Made by a program: the position numbers and the translations under genes
Source: Pseudomonas azotoformans
GTDB taxonomy: Bacteria > Pseudomonadota > Gammaproteobacteria > Pseudomonadales > Pseudomonadaceae
Length of the DNA stretch: 64,000 bases
Reading direction: 5' to 3'
Assembly: GCF_900103345.1 (NCBI RefSeq)
Contig: NZ_LT629702.1
Span: 1,116,001-1,180,000, forward strand
In this document: positions 44,163 through 55,892 of the stretch, piece by piece
Layout: the number at the start of each line of letters is the position of its first letter
Position numbering within the stretch: the stretch's first letter is position 1
The notes under the pieces: model-generated
Database searches by the model: none
Seen by the model: the letters and a program-made list of their open reading frames with translations, nothing else
Told to the model about the DNA's origin: nothing

Positions 44163-44915
44163 TTAATAGGCTCCGGAGAGCAGGGCGCCCGCACCAGGCA
44201 CGATAGGCTCCAGGTCCAGGGCCTTGAGCATGGCGTAGGTGGTAGCGATAGCGGCGGTGAGCACTGGCTTGCCGGTTTGCGCCTCGACCTTGGCCACCAC
44301 CGGCAGCGACTGCATCTGCACGCAGGCGGACAGCACGATCACGTCGACGCCTTCCAGGTTCATGCCGGCGACGATGGCCGGCAGGTTGGCCGGGTCGTGG
44401 CGGGCCACTTCGAGGTTGTCGGGGATCTCCAGGGCGCGCCAATCTACGACTTCAAAGCCTTCCTCACGGATGTAGTTCACCACCAGCTCAGTCAGCGGTT
44501 TCATGTACGGCGCGACGATGGCGATGCGCTTGGCACCCATCACTTTCAGCCCCTCGATCAAGGCGCCGGCGCTGGTGATGACCGGGGCGTTGGCATCGTT
44601 GTCGGCGGTGGCCTTGCGCAGGCGTTGTTCGGAGTTGCGGTGATATCCGAGCCCCATGGCCATGATCGCCACCAGGCACGCATAACCCAGCACGTCTACC
44701 TTGGCGTCGGACAGTTCGACGGCGCAACGGTCGGATTCGCCGTCCATGGCCGCCAGTTCTTCCTTGCGCACCTGCTTCATGCGCATGCGGCTGGAGTGAA
44801 AGGTAAAACGCTCGGGACGGATCGCCTGGCGCGCGGTGAGCATCGCCGGGATCTCGGTTTCCATGGTGGTGTTGGAGCTCGGCACGATCTGGCCGATGCG
44901 GTAAGGCTTCTGCAT
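44163..44915 (-). CDS. nicE: Maleate cis-trans isomerase NicE
   Basis: A 250-aa Asp/Glu racemase-fold enzyme that turns maleate into fumarate, the last step before the TCA cycle. The first active-site Cys is in VLGYACLVAIMAMG and the second in IVLSACVQMQSLP; IVPSSNTTMETEIPAML is the conserved start. It is followed by nicF. A degenerate copy of the GTGGTGAGCGGG repeat arm sits in the short gap to nicF (about 44123-44160). Confidence 0.93.
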   Translation of the reverse strand: MQKPYRIGQIVPSSNTTMETEIPAMLTARQAIRPERFTFHSSRMRMKQVRKEELAAMDGESDRCAVELSDAKVDVLGYACLVAIMAMGLGYHRNSEQRLRKATADNDANAPVITSAGALIEGLKVMGAKRIAIVAPYMKPLTELVVNYIREEGFEVVDWRALEIPDNLEVARHDPANLPAIVAGMNLEGVDVIVLSACVQMQSLPVVAKVEAQTGKPVLTAAIATTYAMLKALDLEPIVPGAGALLSGAY

Positions 44916-44929
44916 GGTGGTCTCCGTTT

Positions 44930-47163
<2,234 letters not shown>

Positions 47164-48216
47164 ATGCCGGTAAGCGATTGCGAATTGACCCAGATGTTCG
47201 AGCACGTGTTGAAGCTGTCCAAGGTTGACCCGACCCAGAGCGTCGCCGTGCTCAAGAGCCATTACTCCGACCCGCGCACCGTGCGTGCCGCGATGGACGC
47301 TGCGCAGCGCCTGGGGGCCAAGGTGTATGCGGTGGAGTTGCCATCGTTCAACCATCCCAAGGCGATGGGCAACGACATGACCGCCTACTGCGGCGACACC
47401 GCACTCACCGGCAATATCGCCGCCCAGCGCGCCCTTGAGGCGGCGGACCTGATCGTCGACACCATGATGCTGCTGCACTCGCCGGAGCAGGAGCAGATCC
47501 TCAAGACCGGCACGCGCATCCTGCTGGCCGTGGAGCCGCCGGAAGTGCTGGCGCGCATGCTGCCCACCGAGGAAGACAAGGTGCGGGTGCTGGCAGCCGA
47601 GCAGTTGTTGAAGAAGGCACGTTCGATCCACGTCAAATCCCGCGCCGGCAGTGATTTCCGTGCCGCCCTGGGGCAATACCCCTCTGTGACCGAGTACGGC
47701 TTTGCCGATGAACCGGGGCGCTGGGACCACTGGCCTAGCGGCTTCCTGTTCTCCTGGCCCAACGAAGAAACCGCCGAGGGCGTGCTGGTGCTGGACATCG
47801 GCGACATCCTGCTGCCCTTCAAGACCTACACCCGCGAGAAGATCACCCTGGAAATCGAGAAGGGCTTCATCACGCAAATCCATGGAGGGTTCGAGGCCGA
47901 ATACCTGCGTGACTACATGAAATACTTCAACGACCCCGAGGTGTACGGCATCTCCCATATCGGCTGGGGCCTGCAGCCACGGGCGCAGTGGACGGCCATG
48001 GGCCTGCACGACAAGAACGACGGCATGTGCATGGATGCGCGGGCGTTCTACGGCAATTTCCTGTTCTCCACCGGGCCGAACACCGAGGTCGGCGGGACAC
48101 GCAAGACGCCGTGCCATATGGATATTCCGCTGCGTAATTGCGACGTGTACCTGGATGATGAGGCGGTTGTGATTGCGGGGGATGTGGTCGCCCCATCAGG
48201 CTCCCTGGCCCGCTGA
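47164..48216 (+). CDS. nicX: 2,5-Dihydroxypyridine 5,6-dioxygenase NicX
   Basis: A 350-aa Fe(II) extradiol-type dioxygenase that opens the pyridine ring to N-formylmaleamate. The reading follows P. putida NicX almost residue for residue: MTAYCGDTALTGN, MLLHSPEQEQILKTG, GGFEAEYLRDYMKYF. Ligand residues lie in YGISHIGWGL and TPCHMDIPLR. Divergent from nicC. A 102-bp REP-doublet separates it from nicR. Confidence 0.95.
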   Translation: MPVSDCELTQMFEHVLKLSKVDPTQSVAVLKSHYSDPRTVRAAMDAAQRLGAKVYAVELPSFNHPKAMGNDMTAYCGDTALTGNIAAQRALEAADLIVDTMMLLHSPEQEQILKTGTRILLAVEPPEVLARMLPTEEDKVRVLAAEQLLKKARSIHVKSRAGSDFRAALGQYPSVTEYGFADEPGRWDHWPSGFLFSWPNEETAEGVLVLDIGDILLPFKTYTREKITLEIEKGFITQIHGGFEAEYLRDYMKYFNDPEVYGISHIGWGLQPRAQWTAMGLHDKNDGMCMDARAFYGNFLFSTGPNTEVGGTRKTPCHMDIPLRNCDVYLDDEAVVIAGDVVAPSGSLAR

Positions 48217-48225
48217 GCCCTACCT

Positions 48226-48327
48226 CTGTAGGAGCGAGCTTGCTCGCGAAGAATGCACAGGCGCCGCGTTCATCCGGACCGCCCGCATTATCGTTGACGA
48301 CCTTCGCGAGCAAGCTCGCTCCTACAG
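48226..48327. repeat. REP-doublet, 102-bp class, inverted copy
   Basis: The arms CTGTAGGAGCGAGCTTGCTC and its complement. The interior is the reverse complement of the elements at 55893-55994 and 61647-61748. It sits between nicX and nicR and may reduce read-through from nicX. Confidence 0.92.
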
Positions 48328-48371
48328 GGGTAATATGTTTCCCCGTCGCCAGCCACCCACCGAGCCCCGCC

Positions 48372-48806
48372 GTGCCTGATTCCTACGTCTTTTCTGAACA
48401 AGTTGGCCACCTGCTGCGCAAGGCCTACCAGCGCCACCTGGCGATCTTTCAGCAGAATGTCGGCGACTCCCAGCTAACCGCCGTGCAGTTCGTGACGCTG
48501 TGCGCACTGCGCGATCACGGTGCAAGTTCGCTGACCGAGTTGGTCAAGGCGACCGCCGTGGACCAGGCGACCATTCGCGGGATCGTCGAGCGGCTCAAGG
48601 CCAAGGAGCTGATCAGCCTGGAACCGGACCCGCAGGACAAGCGCAAGGTAGTGGTGGACCTGTCCCCGGCAGGCGCCGAACTGGTCGCCCAGACCGCTCC
48701 GCGCGCGGCGCAGATCAGTGAATTGACCATGAGCAATCTCAACCCGGCCGAACGGGTGGCGGTACTGTTCCTGTTGCGCAAGATGATTGACGATCCCCAG
48801 GACTGA
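48372..48806 (+). CDS. nicR: MarR-family regulator NicR
   Basis: A 144-aa winged-helix repressor. The DNA-binding part is SSLTELVKATAVDQATIRGIV, with the wing PDPQDKRKVVVDLS. In P. putida NicR represses the nicC and nicX promoters until 6-hydroxynicotinate is present. Start is GTG at 48372, because the family begins with this PDSYVFSEQ stretch; longer frames run back into the REP-doublet and are spurious. No clear Shine-Dalgarno was seen, which suggests low expression. Confidence 0.9.
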   Translation: MPDSYVFSEQVGHLLRKAYQRHLAIFQQNVGDSQLTAVQFVTLCALRDHGASSLTELVKATAVDQATIRGIVERLKAKELISLEPDPQDKRKVVVDLSPAGAELVAQTAPRAAQISELTMSNLNPAERVAVLFLLRKMIDDPQD

Positions 48807-48824
48807 TTGGGGCAGGCGCGCATG

Positions 48825-48914
48825 CTGTGGTGAGCGCAGTTTTTGTGGCGCGCGGGCTTGTTGTGGTGAGCTGGATTGTTGTGGTGAGGGGGGATGTTGT
48901 GGTGAGCGGGCTTG
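48825..48914 (+). repeat. Five tandem 18-bp units
   Basis: Five abutting 18-bp units starting at 48825, 48843, 48861, 48879 and 48897. The best is TTGTGGTGAGCGGGCTTG. The last unit is the start of the 134-bp REP-doublet arm. So the arm terminus is iterated outward. Confidence 0.85.
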
Positions 48915-49031
48915 CCCCGCGTTGGGTGGCGAAGCCGCCCCAATAATGCCGCCGCATTCTTCCAAATAAACCGCGGAGCCTGGTTTCGGGGCCGCTTCGC
49001 GCCCCAACGCGGGGCAAGCCCGCTCACCACA
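48898..49031. repeat. REP-doublet, 134-bp class, copy C
   Basis: Inverted arms TGTGGTGAGCGGGCTTGCCC and complement, enclosing about 75 bp. The length is identical to copies A, B and D. It is flanked on both sides by 18-bp iterations of the arm end, five on the left and three on the right. Confidence 0.9.
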
Positions 49032-49068
49032 ACAAGCTCGTTCACCACAACATCCCCATTCGCCACAA
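49015..49068 (-). repeat. Three tandem 18-bp units, inverted
   Basis: Units starting at 49015, 49033 and 49051 are the reverse complement of the left array (CAAGCCCGCTCACCACAA and variants). Together the arrays can extend the REP hairpin outwards. The rest of the nicR-nicA gap (49069-49210) holds the nicA promoter. Confidence 0.85.
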
Positions 49069-49098
49069 CACCCCTTGGCACCGATCTTGCTCTAAGTT

Positions 49099-49192
49099 CA
49101 TGTAGTAACCACTTCACCAGTCAAGTGTGTCGCGAGGCCCCAGGTCCGCGATGCTTTTTTTTGACTTTTTCATGTAGTGAGTACTTCACCAA
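49099..49192 (+). promoter_or_regulatory. Repeated motif before nicA, probable NicS operators
   Basis: CATGTAGT followed by a 6-bp spacer and CTTCACCA occurs twice, at 49099-49119 and 49171-49191, exactly 72 bp apart. The second copy contains the near-palindrome GTGAGTACTTCAC. TTGACT at 49161-49166 could be a -35 element next to the second copy. NicS, a TetR-type repressor, controls nicAB in P. putida. Confidence 0.55.
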
Positions 49193-49210
49193 CTGTTACG
49201 GGCGAAGCAC

Positions 49211-49693
49211 ATGATCAGCCAGCACATCACAGTAGCGCTTGAGGTCAACGGGCAAAGGCGCGAAGTCAGCGCTATGGCGGACACACCGCTGTTGCTGGTG
49301 CTGCGCAATGACCTGGAACTCAATGGTCCCAAATATGGCTGTGGCCTGGGGGAGTGCGGTGCCTGCACCGTGATCATCGATGGGGTGGCGGCGCGCGCCT
49401 GTGTGTTTCCGTTGTCGGGGGCCGTGGGACGCGAGATTGTCACCCTCGAAGGCCTGGGCACGCGCCAGGCGCCGCACCCGGTGCAACAAGCCTTTATCGA
49501 TGAGCAGGCCGCGCAATGTGGCTACTGCCTCAACGGCATGATCATGACCGCCAAGGCCTTGCTCGACCGTAACCCCAACCCCAGCGAAGCCCAGGTGCGC
49601 AACGAGCTGTCGGGCAACCTCTGCCGCTGCGGCACCCATATTGAAATCCTGCGCGCCGTGCTGCGTGCGGCCCGCCTGATGACCGTGGATTGA
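49211..49693 (+). CDS. nicA: Nicotinate dehydrogenase small subunit NicA (2Fe-2S)
   Basis: The iron-sulfur subunit, 160 aa, of nicotinate hydroxylase, which makes 6-hydroxynicotinate with water as the oxygen donor. Ligand cysteines of the plant-type cluster are in YGCGLGECGACTV; those of the second cluster are in CGYCLNGM and NLCRCGTH. It carries electrons from the molybdenum site in NicB towards the hemes. Its TGA overlaps the nicB ATG. Confidence 0.95.
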   Translation: MISQHITVALEVNGQRREVSAMADTPLLLVLRNDLELNGPKYGCGLGECGACTVIIDGVAARACVFPLSGAVGREIVTLEGLGTRQAPHPVQQAFIDEQAAQCGYCLNGMIMTAKALLDRNPNPSEAQVRNELSGNLCRCGTHIEILRAVLRAARLMTVD

Positions 49694-52600
49694 TGACCAT
49701 GCCGAACCTACCGCTTTCCCGTGACCAATGGCTGGCCAAGGCCTGCGTTTTGTTGATCGTCGATGAGGTGCTGCCGCCCTCGGGGCCGGTGGCCAAGGGC
49801 GGCACGCCCACGGTCAAGCCCAAGGAGCTGGGGCTGTTTATTGCGGTCAACGATGACGGCCTGGTGTATGCGTTCAACGGCCATGTGGACCTGGGCACCG
49901 GCATCCGTACGTCACTGGCGCAGGTCGTGGCCGAGGAACTGGACCTGGCGATGGAGCAGGTGCAGATGGTGCTTGGGGATACCGAGCGCGTGCCCAACCA
50001 GGGCGCGACCATTGCCAGCGCTACGTTGCAGATATCAGCAGTTCCCCTGCGCAACGCGGCCGCTGAAGCCCGACGTTTTCTGTTGGCGCGGGCAGCGGGA
50101 CGCTGGGGCGTGAGCACCGCCAGCCTGAAAGTGGAGGCTGGCGTTATTCGAGCGCCGGACGGGCGCACCACCACCTATAGCGAACTGGTCAGCGGCCAGC
50201 ACGACCAGCTGCGCATCAGCGGTGACGCGCCGTTAAAGGCCACTGCGGACTATCGCCTGGTGGGCAAGGGCGCCGCACGGGTGGATATCCCCGGCAAGGC
50301 CACTGGCGAACTGACCTACGTGCACGACATGCGCGTACCGGGCATGCTCCATGGACGGGTGATCCGCCCACCGTATGCGGGGCTCGATTGCGGCGATTTT
50401 GTCGGCAACAGCCTGTTGAGCGTGGATGAGTCCTCCATCGCCGATATTCCCGGCATTGTTGCGGTGGTGGTCATCCGCGATTTTGTCGGCGTGGTCGCGT
50501 TGCGTGAAGAGCAGGCGATCAAGGCTGCCAGCGCCTTGCAGGTGCATTGGAAGCCCTGGAACCACGCCTTGCCGGACATGAGTGATGTCGAGCAGGCCAT
50601 CCGCGACAACCCTCGCGTGCGCCGCACCGTGCTTGACCAGGGCCATGTCGATGAAGCCCTGGCGGGTGCCAGCCAGCGCATGCCGCGCAGTTACCTGTGG
50701 CCGTACCAGATGCACGGCTCGATCGGCCCCTCCTGTGGCGTGGCGGATTACTCGCCGGCCGGCAGCCGGGTGTGGTCGGGCAGCCAGAACCCGCACCTGC
50801 TGCGCGCCGACCTGGCGTGGCTGCTGGAGTGTGATGAGGCGCTGATCGACGTGATCCGCATGGAAGCCGCCGGCTGTTATGGGCGCAATTGTGCGGATGA
50901 TGTGTGTGCCGATGCTTTGCTGCTGTCCCGTGCAGTCGGCAAACCGGTGCGCGTGCAATTGACCCGTGAACAGGAACACCTGTGGGAGCCCAAGGGCACT
51001 GCGCAGTTGATGGATGTGGATGGCGGCCTCAACGCCGATGGCAGCATTGCCGCCTACGACTTTGAAACCAGTTACCCCTCCAACGGTGCGCCAACCCTGG
51101 CGTTGTTGCTGACCGGCCGCGTGGAACCGGTGGCGGCGATGTTCGAGATGGGCGACCGCACCTCGATTCCGCCCTACGACATCGACAACATGCGCGTGAG
51201 CATCAACGACATGGCGCCCCTTGTGCGCGCCTCGTGGATGCGCGGTGTGTCGGCGCTGCCCAACACCTTCGCCCACGAATCCTATATCGATGAATTGGCC
51301 TTCGCCGCCGGTGTCGACCCGGTGGAATACCGCCTGCGCTACCTCAAGGACGAACGCGCCATCGACCTGGTCAAATCCACCGCCGAACGCGCCAACTGGA
51401 CGCCGCGCACCGCGCCGATGCAAACCGCCAATGAGGACCATCTGCTGCGTGGCCGGGGCTTTGCCTACGCGCGCTACATCCACAGCAAGTTTCCCGGTTT
51501 CGGCGCGGCCTGGGCGGCCTGGGTGGCGGACGTGGCCATCGACAAGCAGACTGGCGATGTGTCGGTGACCCGCGTGGTGATCGGCCATGACTCGGGGATG
51601 ATGATCAACCCGGCCGGCGTGCAGCACCAGATCCACGGCAATGTGATCCAGTCCACCAGCCGTGTGCTGAAGGAGCGAGTGACCTTTGAGGAGTCGACGG
51701 TGGCGAGCAAGGAGTGGGGCGGCTATCCGATCCTGACCTTCCCTGAAGTACCGCAGATCGACGTGATGATGATGCCGCGCCAGGACCAGCCGCCGATGGG
51801 CGCCGGTGAGTCGGCGTCGGTGCCCAGTGCGGCGGCGATTGCCAATGCGATCTACGACGCCACCGGCATTCGGTTTCGCGAGTTGCCGATCACCCCGGAG
51901 CGCGTATTGGCGGCGCTGAATGCGGGCACCTTGGGCGAGCCGGCCAAGTCGCCGGAGAAACGGCGCAAATGGTGGTTCGGCGCGCTGTTCGCCACCCTGG
52001 GCGCGGTGTTGGCGACGGCCTGGCCCTTCCATAATGAAATCGCCCCGATTGCGCCGCCCAGCGCCGGCACCTGGTCCAAGGCCACCCTGGAGCGCGGGCG
52101 CTTACTCGCGGCAGTCGGTGATTGCGCGGTGTGCCATACGGCACCGGGCGGTGCGACCAATGCCGGTGGGCTGGCGATGGAAACCCCCTTCGGCACGCTG
52201 TACAGCAGCAATATCACTCCGGATGTGAAGACCGGAATCGGTGCCTGGTCGTACCCGGCGTTCGAGCGCGCGATGCGCGAGGGCATTGGCCGCGACGGGC
52301 GCAACCTGTACCCGGCATTTCCCTACACGGCGTTTCGCAATATCAACGATGCGGACATGCAGGCGCTGTATGCCTACCTGATGTCCCAGGCGCCGGTGAG
52401 CCAGGCGCCGACGCCGAATGCCATGCGCTTTCCGTTCAATATCCGGCCGTTGATGGCGGGGTGGAACGCGTTGAACCTGCGGCGTGGCGAAATCACCCCG
52501 CGGCCTGAACGTGGCGAGCAATGGAATCGCGGCAATTACCTGGTCAATGGCCTGGGGCATTGTGCGGCCTGTCATTCACCGCGCAATTGGATGGGCGCGG

Positions 52601-53226
52601 AGAAGGGCGGCAAGGCGTTCCTGGCGGGCGGCATGGTCGATGGCTGGGAGGCGCCAGCGTTGACAGGGCTGTCGAAGGCGCCGACGCCATGGACCGAAGA
52701 TCAGTTGTTCACCTACTTGAGTACCGGCTATTCCGATGCCCATGGCGTGGCCGCAGGCCCGATGGGGCCGGTGGTGAGTGAGTTGTCGAAACTGCCCAAG
52801 GCGGATATTCGCGCCATGGCGGTGTACCTGGCATCGCTCAATGGCGAAGCCGCAGCCGAGGCCCAGGTGGCGGCCGCGGTCAGCGTGCCGAATCCCAATG
52901 GCCGACGCGTATTTGAAGGTTCATGCAAGGCCTGCCATGCCGATGGGCTGGGACCGAAGCTGTTTGGGGTGAGCCCGTCGCTGGCGACCAATACCAATGT
53001 GCACAGCGACCAGCCGGATAACCTGATCAAGGTGATTCTGCAAGGCATCAGTAACCCGGCGACCAAGGACCTGGGGTATATGCCGGGGTTCAAGGACAGT
53101 TTGTCGAACAGCCAGGTGGCGGATCTGGTGGCGTATCTGCGCGGGCAATTTGCGCCGAATGCGCCGCAGTGGAAGGGGGTGGAGCAGAAGGTGGCGCATC
53201 TGCGCGCCAACCCCGGTACCCATTGA
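49693..53226 (+). CDS. nicB: Nicotinate dehydrogenase large subunit NicB with three c-type hemes
   Basis: A fusion of a molybdopterin-binding hydroxylase part (about residues 1-750) with a membrane anchor near 760-780 and a triheme cytochrome c (CAVCH near 810, CAACH near 956, CKACH near 1077). It lacks a separate FAD subunit, so electrons go to the respiratory chain through the hemes. The molybdenum part includes GRGFAYARYI and the C-terminal PMGAGESASVPSAAAIANA. Total length 1177 aa, as in P. putida. The ATG at 49693 overlaps the nicA stop. Confidence 0.95.
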   Translation: MTMPNLPLSRDQWLAKACVLLIVDEVLPPSGPVAKGGTPTVKPKELGLFIAVNDDGLVYAFNGHVDLGTGIRTSLAQVVAEELDLAMEQVQMVLGDTERVPNQGATIASATLQISAVPLRNAAAEARRFLLARAAGRWGVSTASLKVEAGVIRAPDGRTTTYSELVSGQHDQLRISGDAPLKATADYRLVGKGAARVDIPGKATGELTYVHDMRVPGMLHGRVIRPPYAGLDCGDFVGNSLLSVDESSIADIPGIVAVVVIRDFVGVVALREEQAIKAASALQVHWKPWNHALPDMSDVEQAIRDNPRVRRTVLDQGHVDEALAGASQRMPRSYLWPYQMHGSIGPSCGVADYSPAGSRVWSGSQNPHLLRADLAWLLECDEALIDVIRMEAAGCYGRNCADDVCADALLLSRAVGKPVRVQLTREQEHLWEPKGTAQLMDVDGGLNADGSIAAYDFETSYPSNGAPTLALLLTGRVEPVAAMFEMGDRTSIPPYDIDNMRVSINDMAPLVRASWMRGVSALPNTFAHESYIDELAFAAGVDPVEYRLRYLKDERAIDLVKSTAERANWTPRTAPMQTANEDHLLRGRGFAYARYIHSKFPGFGAAWAAWVADVAIDKQTGDVSVTRVVIGHDSGMMINPAGVQHQIHGNVIQSTSRVLKERVTFEESTVASKEWGGYPILTFPEVPQIDVMMMPRQDQPPMGAGESASVPSAAAIANAIYDATGIRFRELPITPERVLAALNAGTLGEPAKSPEKRRKWWFGALFATLGAVLATAWPFHNEIAPIAPPSAGTWSKATLERGRLLAAVGDCAVCHTAPGGATNAGGLAMETPFGTLYSSNITPDVKTGIGAWSYPAFERAMREGIGRDGRNLYPAFPYTAFRNINDADMQALYAYLMSQAPVSQAPTPNAMRFPFNIRPLMAGWNALNLRRGEITPRPERGEQWNRGNYLVNGLGHCAACHSPRNWMGAEKGGKAFLAGGMVDGWEAPALTGLSKAPTPWTEDQLFTYLSTGYSDAHGVAAGPMGPVVSELSKLPKADIRAMAVYLASLNGEAAAEAQVAAAVSVPNPNGRRVFEGSCKACHADGLGPKLFGVSPSLATNTNVHSDQPDNLIKVILQGISNPATKDLGYMPGFKDSLSNSQVADLVAYLRGQFAPNAPQWKGVEQKVAHLRANPGTH

Positions 53227-53244
53227 CGCAATGGGGTAAAACAG

Positions 53245-53331
53245 GTGGGAGGGGGCTTGCCCCCGATGGCGGTGGGTCAGCTAGACATAGGCTGGCTGAT
53301 GTACCTGTATCGGGGGCAAGCCCCCTCCCAC
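53245..53331. repeat. REP-doublet, 87 bp
   Basis: The arms GTGGGAGGGGGCTTGCCCCC and complement between convergent nicB and nicS. Same family as 40466-40554. It can serve as the terminator for both genes. Confidence 0.9.
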
Positions 53332-53346
53332 ATTTTGATTGGGTGT

Positions 53347-53994
53347 TTACAGGGAGGGCGGGGTGACGCCACGTATCACTAAATCACTGATAAAACTCAG
53401 CCAATTCTGTTGCTGCCCTTTGTTCGCCAGGTCCTCACCGAGGAATGAGCTGAGGGTATGCCGGTTGGAGTTATAGAAGTAGCAGAGCGAGGCGATCATC
53501 AAGTACACGTGCTTGAGGTCGATATCCTGGCGAAACACGCCCTGGGCCTGGCCAGCTTCGATGATCGGCTTCAAGACGCCCACGGCTTCCCCGGACAACC
53601 TGCGCATCTCGCCGGATTGCTGGGCATGCTTGCCCTGGTGCAGGTTTTCGATGCTCAGGATCGCCACGAATTCCGGGTGCTTGACGTAGTAATTCCAGAT
53701 AAACGCCACCAGGTCGCGCAGGGCCTGCTCCGGTGCGTCCAGGTCCAGCTTGAGCTTGCTTTCGGCTTTGTTGAACTGCTCATAGATGTGTTCCAGCACG
53801 CAGACGAACAGGTGTTCCTTGCTGCCGAAATAGTAATAAAGCATGCGGTCGTTGGAGTCGGCTTCCTTGGAAATGGTGTCGACACGCCCGCCGGAATAAC
53901 CGTCACGGGTGAACACCTTGACCGCCGCCTGGAGGATGCGCGCGCGGGTCTGGTCGGCCTGTTGGGCGCGGATGCCGGTCTTCTTGATCACCAT
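53347..53994 (-). CDS. nicS: TetR-family regulator NicS
   Basis: A 215-aa repressor with an N-terminal HTH (RILQAAVKVFTRDGYSGG, then NDRMLYYYFGSKEHLF) and a helical ligand domain. In P. putida NicS represses nicAB until nicotinate or 6-hydroxynicotinate binds. It is convergent to nicB and so controls it in trans, probably through the repeated motif at 49099-49192. Confidence 0.9.
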   Translation of the reverse strand: MVIKKTGIRAQQADQTRARILQAAVKVFTRDGYSGGRVDTISKEADSNDRMLYYYFGSKEHLFVCVLEHIYEQFNKAESKLKLDLDAPEQALRDLVAFIWNYYVKHPEFVAILSIENLHQGKHAQQSGEMRRLSGEAVGVLKPIIEAGQAQGVFRQDIDLKHVYLMIASLCYFYNSNRHTLSSFLGEDLANKGQQQNWLSFISDLVIRGVTPPSL

Positions 53995-54154
53995 GTCAGA
54001 GCGCCTTGCAGGACAGTCAGGGCGCGAAATATAGCATGGGCTTTTTCACGTCCGTTCTATGACCGACAAGTTCTGTAATAAAAACGCCATTGCGCTGGGG
54101 ATTAAACCCGCAACGGGCTATTTTGGTGCGTCTCAATAACTAGAGTAGCCATGG

Positions 54155-55879
54155 ATGAAATACCAACCTTTCAGCCGTACCTTGATTGCCACAGCCCTGG
54201 TGTTGACCGTCAGTGGTGTGCAAGCCGCCTCCCAGGCCCCGGTGGCCGGTGAAAATGGCATGGTGGTAACGGCCCAGCATTTGGCAACTCATGTGGGTGT
54301 CGACGTACTCAAGGCCGGCGGTAATGCGGTCGACGCTGCCGTGGCCGTGGGCTATGCGCTGGCGGTGGTGTACCCGGCGGCGGGCAATCTGGGCGGCGGC
54401 GGTTTCATGACCGTGCAACTGGCGGACGGGCGCAAGACCTTCCTCGACTTCCGCGAAAAAGCCCCGTTGGCGGCCACCGCCGACATGTACCTGGACAAGG
54501 ACGGCAACGTCATCGACGGCCTCAGCGCCAAGGGCCACCTGGCTGTCGGCGTGCCCGGCACCGTGTCGGGCATGGAGCTGGCGCTGAGCAAATACGGCAC
54601 CCTCAAGCGTGCCCAGGTCATCGCCCCGGCGATCAAGCTGGCGGAAAACGGCTTTGCGCTGGAGCAGGGCGACATTGACCTGCTGCACACAGCCACCGGC
54701 GAGTTTGAAAAAGACAAGGACATGCGCGCAATCTTCCTGCACAACGGCCAGCCGATGCAGGTCGGCCAGAAGTTGGTGCAGAAGGACCTGGCCAAGACCC
54801 TCAAGGAAATCTCGGCCAAGGGCAGCGACGGTTTCTATAAAGGCTGGGTGGCCAAGGCGCTGGTGGATTCCAGCCAGGCCGGCAAGGGCATCATCACCCA
54901 GGCCGACCTCGACAAGTACAAGACCCGCGAACTGGCGCCTATCGAGTGCGACTACCGTGGCTACCATGTCGTTTCGGCACCGCCTCCCAGCTCGGGCGGC
55001 GTGGTGATCTGCCAGATCATGAACATCCTCGAAGGCTACCCGATGGCCGACCTGGGCTATCACTCGGCCCAGGGTCTGCACTACCAGATTGAGGCCATGC
55101 GCCACGCCTATGTGGACCGCAACAGCTACCTCGGTGACCCGGACTTCGTGAAGAACCCGATCGAACACCTGCTGGACAAAAACTACGCGGCCAAACTGCG
55201 TGACGCCATCGAGCCGCAAAAAGCCGGTGACTCCCAGGCGATCAAGCCAGGTGTGTCGCCCCATGAAGGCAACAACACCACTCACTACTCCATCGTCGAT
55301 AAGTGGGGCAACGCGGTGTCCGTCACCTACACCCTCAACGACTGGTTCGGTGCGGGCGTGATGGCGAGCAAGACCGGGGTGATCCTCAACGATGAAATGG
55401 ACGACTTCACCGTCAAGGTCGGCGTGCCGAACATGTACGGCCTGGTCCAGGGTGAAGCCAACGCCATCGCACCGGGCAAGGCGCCGCTGTCGTCGATGAG
55501 CCCGACCATCGTGACCAAGGACGGCAAGGCCGTGATGGTCGTCGGTACGCCAGGTGGCAGCCGCATCATTACCGCGACCTTGCTGACTATCCTGAATGTC
55601 ATCGACTACAAGATGAACATCCAGGAAGCCGTGGACGCGCCGCGTTTCCACCAGCAGTGGATGCCGGAAACCACCAACCTCGAGCGGTTTGCAGTGAGCC
55701 CGGACACCCAGAAGATCCTCGAAAGCTGGGGTCACAAGTTTGCCGGGCCGCAGGATGCCAACCACTTGGCGGCGATCTTGGTCGGCGCACCGTCGCTGGA
55801 TGGCAAGCCGGTGGGTAACAACCGCTTCTATGGGGCGAATGACCCGCGTCGCAATACCGGCCTGTCCCTGGGTTACTAA
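54155..55879 (+). CDS. ggt: Periplasmic gamma-glutamyltransferase
   Basis: An autoprocessing enzyme of 574 aa that hydrolyses or transfers the gamma-glutamyl group of glutathione. The signal peptide ends VSGVQA. The small-subunit start is the Thr in NNTTHYSIVDKWGNAVSVTY, and substrate contacts lie in PLSSMSPTI and GTPGGSRI. It is monocistronic and followed by a REP-doublet. The gene name follows the family. Confidence 0.95.
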   Translation: MKYQPFSRTLIATALVLTVSGVQAASQAPVAGENGMVVTAQHLATHVGVDVLKAGGNAVDAAVAVGYALAVVYPAAGNLGGGGFMTVQLADGRKTFLDFREKAPLAATADMYLDKDGNVIDGLSAKGHLAVGVPGTVSGMELALSKYGTLKRAQVIAPAIKLAENGFALEQGDIDLLHTATGEFEKDKDMRAIFLHNGQPMQVGQKLVQKDLAKTLKEISAKGSDGFYKGWVAKALVDSSQAGKGIITQADLDKYKTRELAPIECDYRGYHVVSAPPPSSGGVVICQIMNILEGYPMADLGYHSAQGLHYQIEAMRHAYVDRNSYLGDPDFVKNPIEHLLDKNYAAKLRDAIEPQKAGDSQAIKPGVSPHEGNNTTHYSIVDKWGNAVSVTYTLNDWFGAGVMASKTGVILNDEMDDFTVKVGVPNMYGLVQGEANAIAPGKAPLSSMSPTIVTKDGKAVMVVGTPGGSRIITATLLTILNVIDYKMNIQEAVDAPRFHQQWMPETTNLERFAVSPDTQKILESWGHKFAGPQDANHLAAILVGAPSLDGKPVGNNRFYGANDPRRNTGLSLGY

Positions 55880-55892
55880 ACGCTGTAGCTCA

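Noticed and set aside
48825..49068. Possible CRISPR array
   Set aside because: The 18-bp units abut without spacers and are the ends of a REP-doublet; no cas genes are near.
50233..52032. 599-codon open frame opposite nicB
   Set aside because: Antisense shadow of a high-GC gene. NicB is clearly identified by motifs and length.
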